From Pseudomonadota bacterium (lineage in GTDB: Bacteria; Pseudomonadota; Alphaproteobacteria; Rhizobiales; Xanthobacteraceae): a stretch of DNA of 9,716 nucleotides. This document shows positions 7,170 through 9,716 of this stretch, in pieces. The position numbers and the translations under genes are program-made. Position 1 is the first letter of the stretch. Each line of letters begins with the position of its first letter. The notes under the pieces are model-generated. The model was not told the origin of the DNA. It ran no database searches and was given only the letters and a program-made list of their open reading frames with translations. The stretch covers positions 1 through 9,716 of the forward strand of contig JAKAMD010000105.1 of assembly GCA_021823875.1 (NCBI GenBank), written 5' to 3'.

Positions 7170-7931
7170 CTAATCGAACAGCCCGGCCAGCTGCGTCATG
7201 AACGGCTCGTCGGTCATGTCGAGCCGGAGCGGCGTGATCGAGATGCGGTTCTCGGTGAGCGCGGCGAGATCGCTGCCCTGGGCCGCGCCGGCCAGCCCGC
7301 CGCGCCCGAAGGCGATCCAGTAATAGGGATTGCCGCGCCCGTCATGGCGCGCCTCGATGCGCAACAGCTCCTGATCGCGCTTGCCCTGGTTGGTGACGGC
7401 GACGCCCGCCACCTCGTGCGGCGCGCAATCGGGGAAATTGATGTTGACCAAGACGTCGCGCGGCAGGCCGGCGGCGAGCACGCGGCGGATCAGATCGGGC
7501 GCGTGCGTGATCGCGGTCTCCCACGGCGGCGCGCGCCTTGTCGAGAACGAATAGGCCTGCGACAACGCGAAGGACGGAATCCCGAGCACGGTGCCTTCCA
7601 TGGCGCCGGCGACCGTGCCCGAATAGGTGACGTCCTCGGCGGCATTGCGCCCGCGGTTGACGCCCGACAGCACCAGGTCCGGCGGCTCCTTCATGATGTG
7701 GCGCACGCCCATGATCACGCAGTCGGTGGGCGTGCCCTTGACCGCGAACCGGCGCTCGCCGCTCTCGCGCAGGCGCAGGGGATCGTTGAGCGAGAGCGAA
7801 TGCGAGACGCCCGACTGGTCGATCTCCGGCGCCACGATCCAGATGTCGTCGGACAGCGCGCGCGCGATTTTTTCGCAGGCATCGAGGCCCGGCGCGTGGA
7901 TGCCGTCGTCATTGGTGATGAGAATGCGCAT
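7170..7931 (-). CDS. surE: 5'/3'-nucleotidase SurE
   Basis: SurE is a metal-dependent cytoplasmic phosphatase that removes phosphate from nucleoside monophosphates and helps stationary-phase survival. The 253-residue product begins MRILITNDDGIHAPGL, with the metal-binding Asp8/Asp9 pair. APEIDQSGVSHSLSL (34-48) holds the ligand Ser40. LVLSGVNRGRNAAEDVTYSGTV (86-107, key residue Asn92) and GTVLGIPSFALS (113-124) are family signatures. VNINFPD (162-168) and ITPLRLDMT (232-240) complete the fold. Length is normal. The ATG at 7931 begins exactly at the conserved N-terminus, but no clear ribosome site precedes it, and a palindromic repeat begins 8 bp upstream. surE follows serS by 145 bp; pcm, its usual downstream partner, is displaced by the response regulator. 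Confidence 0.96.
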   Translation of the reverse strand: MRILITNDDGIHAPGLDACEKIARALSDDIWIVAPEIDQSGVSHSLSLNDPLRLRESGERRFAVKGTPTDCVIMGVRHIMKEPPDLVLSGVNRGRNAAEDVTYSGTVAGAMEGTVLGIPSFALSQAYSFSTRRAPPWETAITHAPDLIRRVLAAGLPRDVLVNINFPDCAPHEVAGVAVTNQGKRDQELLRIEARHDGRGNPYYWIAFGRGGLAGAAQGSDLAALTENRISITPLRLDMTDEPFMTQLAGLFD

Positions 7932-7939
7932 GATTACAT

Positions 7940-8053
7940 GTCATTCCGGGACACGCCGAAGGCGTGGACCCGGAATCCAGAGCCAAAAATGTGAGACTGC
8001 GAGTGGAGCCCTGGATTCCGGGCTCGCGAGCTTCGCCCGCGCCCCGGAATGAC
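7940..8053. repeat. Composite palindromic repeat, copy 2
   Basis: The arms match copy 1 at 4277-4380: GTCATTCCGG (7940-7949) with CCGGAATGAC (8044-8053), and CCGGAATCCAG (7970-7980) with CTGGATTCCGG (8011-8021). A small hairpin CACGCC-GAA-GGCGTG lies at 7952-7966. The last 42 bases of the two copies differ at only five positions by my alignment, while the first halves differ more. The copy sits between serS and surE, genes pointing the same way, and ends 8 bp before the surE ATG. It therefore lies in the presumed serS-surE transcript and may affect surE translation or uncouple the two genes. Confidence 0.9.
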
Positions 8054-8076
8054 GGGCCATTGGAGTATTGTCGTCA

Positions 8077-9510
8077 TCAACTCGCTTTCTCAATCTTGGT
8101 CATGCCGCCCATGTAAGGCTTGAGCGCCTCCGGCACTGCGATCGAGCCGTCTTCCTGCTGATAGTTTTCCATCACCGCGATCAGCGCGCGGCCAACGGCG
8201 ACGCCTGAGCCGTTGAGCGTATGCACGTGGCCCTTCACCTTGCCGCCCTTACCCTTGTAGCGCGCCTTCATGCGCTGGGCCTGGAAATCGCCGCAGACCG
8301 AGCAGGAGGAAATCTCGCGATACATATTCTGCCCCGGCAGCCAGACCTCGATGTCGTAGGTCTTGCGCGAGGCAAAGCCCATGTCGCCGGTGCACAGCGT
8401 GATGACGCGGTAAGGCAGGTCGAGCTTCTTCAGCACCTGTTCGGCGCAAGACAGCATGCGCTCGTGCTCGTCGCGCGATTGCTCGGGCGTGGTGATGGAG
8501 ACGAGCTCGACCTTGGTGAACTGGTGCTGGCGGATCATGCCGCGCGTGTCCTTGCCGGCGGCACCGGCCTCGGCGCGGAAACAGGGCGTACAGGCGGTCA
8601 GCCGCAGCGGCAGTTTGTCTTCTTCGACGATGGACTCGCGCACCAGATTGGTGAGTGGGACTTCGGCGGTCGGGATGAGCCAAAGCGCTCTTGTCTTTTC
8701 GGTAGCTTGGCCCGCAGCAATGGCGGCCCGGATCACCTTTTCTGCATCGCCTTTATGTTCCTGCAAAACCTCATTCACAGCATTCTTTATTGCGGCATCA
8801 AATTCGTTCTTAGGCACTTTCACCCGCGTCGAAAATTGGTCTTCCTCAAACTTTGGCAGCTGCGCCGTGCCAAACATCACCTCGTCGCGCACCAGCACCG
8901 GAGGATTGACTTCAATGTAGCCGTGCTCCTGCGTGTGCAGATCGAGCATGAACTGACCGAGCGCGCGCTCCATGCGCGCCAACCCCTTCTGCAGCACCAC
9001 GAAGCGTGAACCGGAGAGCTTCGCCGCCAGTTCGAAGTCCATCATGCCGAGCGCTTCGCCCAGTTCGAAATGCTGCTTGGGCGTGAATGGCTTTCCATCC
9101 TTGTCTTTGTATTCGCGCCTCTTACCAATCTTGTGACGCTCGACATTGCCGTGCTCGTCGGTGCCGTCCGGCACCTCGTCGAGCGGCATGTTGGGAATCC
9201 AGGCGAGTTCCTTCTCCAGCGCGGCGGAGGCTTCCTTCTCCTCCGCTTCCATGGTCGGGATCGACGTCTTCAGCTCCGCCATCTCGGCCATCAGCTTCTG
9301 CGCCGTGGCCTCGTCCTTCTTGGCCTTGGCCTGGCCGATCTCCTTCGACGCCGCGTTGCGGCGCGCCTGCGCCTGCTCGAGCTTCACGATCAGCGCGCGC
9401 CGCGTCTCGTCGAGCTTCATGAGCTTGGCGGACAACGGCTCCAGCCCGCGCCGGGTCAAGCCGCGGTCGAAGGCCCCGGTGTTCTCGCGAATCCATTTGA
9501 TGTCGTACAT
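8077..9510 (-). CDS. serS: Serine--tRNA ligase
   Basis: SerRS charges tRNA-Ser with serine and is a class II synthetase. The N-terminal Ala/Lys/Glu-rich region (about 30-105) forms the long coiled-coil arm that holds the tRNA. IPTAEVPLTNLV (279-290) contains the TxE serine-binding motif (Thr281-Glu283). Motif 2 is CFRAEAGAAGKDTRG (310-324) with RQHQFTKVEL (327-336). SSCSVCGDFQ (401-410) follows, and motif 3 is at 435-448 (GSGVAVGRALIAVM). At 477 residues it is longer than the usual 420-440. The excess is largely residues 227-276, a Lys/Ala/Glu-rich segment between FEEDQF and WLIPTAEV. DNA encoding part of it (8741-8820) is about 41% GC by my count, far below the neighbours. The catalytic core is intact, so the gene should be functional. 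The ATG at 9510 starts the conserved MYDIKWIREN. Confidence 0.97.
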   Translation of the reverse strand: MYDIKWIRENTGAFDRGLTRRGLEPLSAKLMKLDETRRALIVKLEQAQARRNAASKEIGQAKAKKDEATAQKLMAEMAELKTSIPTMEAEEKEASAALEKELAWIPNMPLDEVPDGTDEHGNVERHKIGKRREYKDKDGKPFTPKQHFELGEALGMMDFELAAKLSGSRFVVLQKGLARMERALGQFMLDLHTQEHGYIEVNPPVLVRDEVMFGTAQLPKFEEDQFSTRVKVPKNEFDAAIKNAVNEVLQEHKGDAEKVIRAAIAAGQATEKTRALWLIPTAEVPLTNLVRESIVEEDKLPLRLTACTPCFRAEAGAAGKDTRGMIRQHQFTKVELVSITTPEQSRDEHERMLSCAEQVLKKLDLPYRVITLCTGDMGFASRKTYDIEVWLPGQNMYREISSCSVCGDFQAQRMKARYKGKGGKVKGHVHTLNGSGVAVGRALIAVMENYQQEDGSIAVPEALKPYMGGMTKIEKAS

Positions 9511-9528
9511 GGCCGGTTTTTATCCTGT

Positions 9529-9646
9529 GTCATGACCGGGCAAAAGGCGCGAAGCGCCGTCTCGTTGGCGAAAATCGCCCGGCCATCCACGCCTTTCTGC
9601 GGAAGGAACCTGAGGCGTGGATGCCCGGCATAAAGCCGGGCATGAC
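9529..9646. repeat. Multi-arm palindromic element upstream of serS
   Basis: The outer ends GTCATG (9529-9534) and CATGAC (9641-9646) pair. Inside, CCGGGC (9536-9541) pairs with GCCCGG (9577-9582). CATCCACGCC (9584-9593) pairs with GGCGTGGATG (9614-9623). GCCCGGC-ATAAA-GCCGGGC (9623-9641) is a perfect 7-bp hairpin sharing end bases with its neighbours. A GGCGC-GAA-GCGCC hairpin lies at 9546-9558. The layout resembles the two-copy composite repeat in design but has different arm sequences. It occupies most of the 147-bp gap between the probable tatC stop and serS, leaving little room for a separate serS promoter. Confidence 0.75.
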
Positions 9647-9657
9647 GGAGTCAATAC

Positions 9658-9716
9658 CTACTCGGCCGGCTTGGCCGCGGTATCGCCGCCGTCGCCGGAG
9701 CCGCCCTCGGAGCCGC
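9658..9716 (-). CDS. C-terminal tail of a gene, probably tatC
   Basis: The minus strand reads an open frame from the window edge to TAG at 9658-9660, ending GSEGGSGDGGDTAAKPAE. This low-complexity acidic Gly/Ala tail has no diagnostic motif. I suggest TatC, the Tat translocase membrane subunit, because tatA-tatB-tatC-serS-surE is the usual order in related alphaproteobacteria and TatC proteins there often have variable charged Ala/Pro-rich C-termini. The identity is inference from position. That the frame is coding is supported by GC-rich codon third positions and a downstream repeat beginning soon after its stop. Confidence 0.5.
   Translation of the reverse strand, partial: GSEGGSGDGGDTAAKPAE

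Noticed and set aside
7107..7994. Plus-strand frame of 295 codons over surE
   Set aside because: Antisense shadow of surE with His/Arg-rich composition; it runs into repeats at both ends.
9529..9646. tRNA-like cloverleaf
   Set aside because: No CCA-ready acceptor stem, no T-loop GTTCRANNC box and no 7-base anticodon loop; the stems fit a palindromic repeat.

Overview
The window is GC-rich, densely coded chromosomal DNA. Gene content and order (tail of a probable tatC, then serS, surE, pcm, an NlpD-like LysM/LytM lipoprotein, a DUF815 ATPase, yajC, secD, secF, an Mth938-like gene) fit an alphaproteobacterium of the order Hyphomicrobiales (Rhizobiales), close to the Bradyrhizobium/Rhodopseudomonas/Xanthobacteraceae branch. 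Palindromic intergenic repeats of the kind common in those genomes support this. The placement comes from remembered synteny and protein style, not from a search. No phage, transposase, CRISPR, tRNA or rRNA was seen, and this is essentially core genome.

Left part (1-3123, all minus strand): an export operon yajC-secD-secF followed after 4 bp by an Mth938-like (DUF498) gene cut by the window edge. YajC, SecD and SecF form the accessory complex of the SecYEG translocon. A good sigma70-like promoter (3200-3227) sits 76 nt before yajC. A 49-bp hairpin repeat fills most of the secD-secF gap.

Middle part (3338-5722): a plus-strand DUF815-type ATPase is divergent from yajC and convergent with an NlpD-like lipoprotein. 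A composite palindromic repeat lies between the two 3' ends. The lipoprotein has two LysM domains and a LytM domain that has lost most zinc ligands, so it is probably an amidase activator rather than an enzyme.

Right part (5878-9716): pcm, surE and serS are on the minus strand, with the 3' tail of a probable tatC at the edge. surE and pcm are separated by an oppositely oriented single-domain response regulator (6649-7020) whose 3' side carries two more palindromes. serS carries an extra segment of about 50 residues whose DNA is much poorer in GC than its surroundings.

Functional themes are protein export (Sec and probably Tat), envelope and cell division upkeep (NlpD-like), stationary-phase repair (Pcm, SurE) and translation (SerRS). 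I saw no clear new multi-gene system. The points most worth checking are the serS insertion, the response regulator splitting surE-pcm, the dead LytM domain, and the repeat families, of which one is present in two copies.
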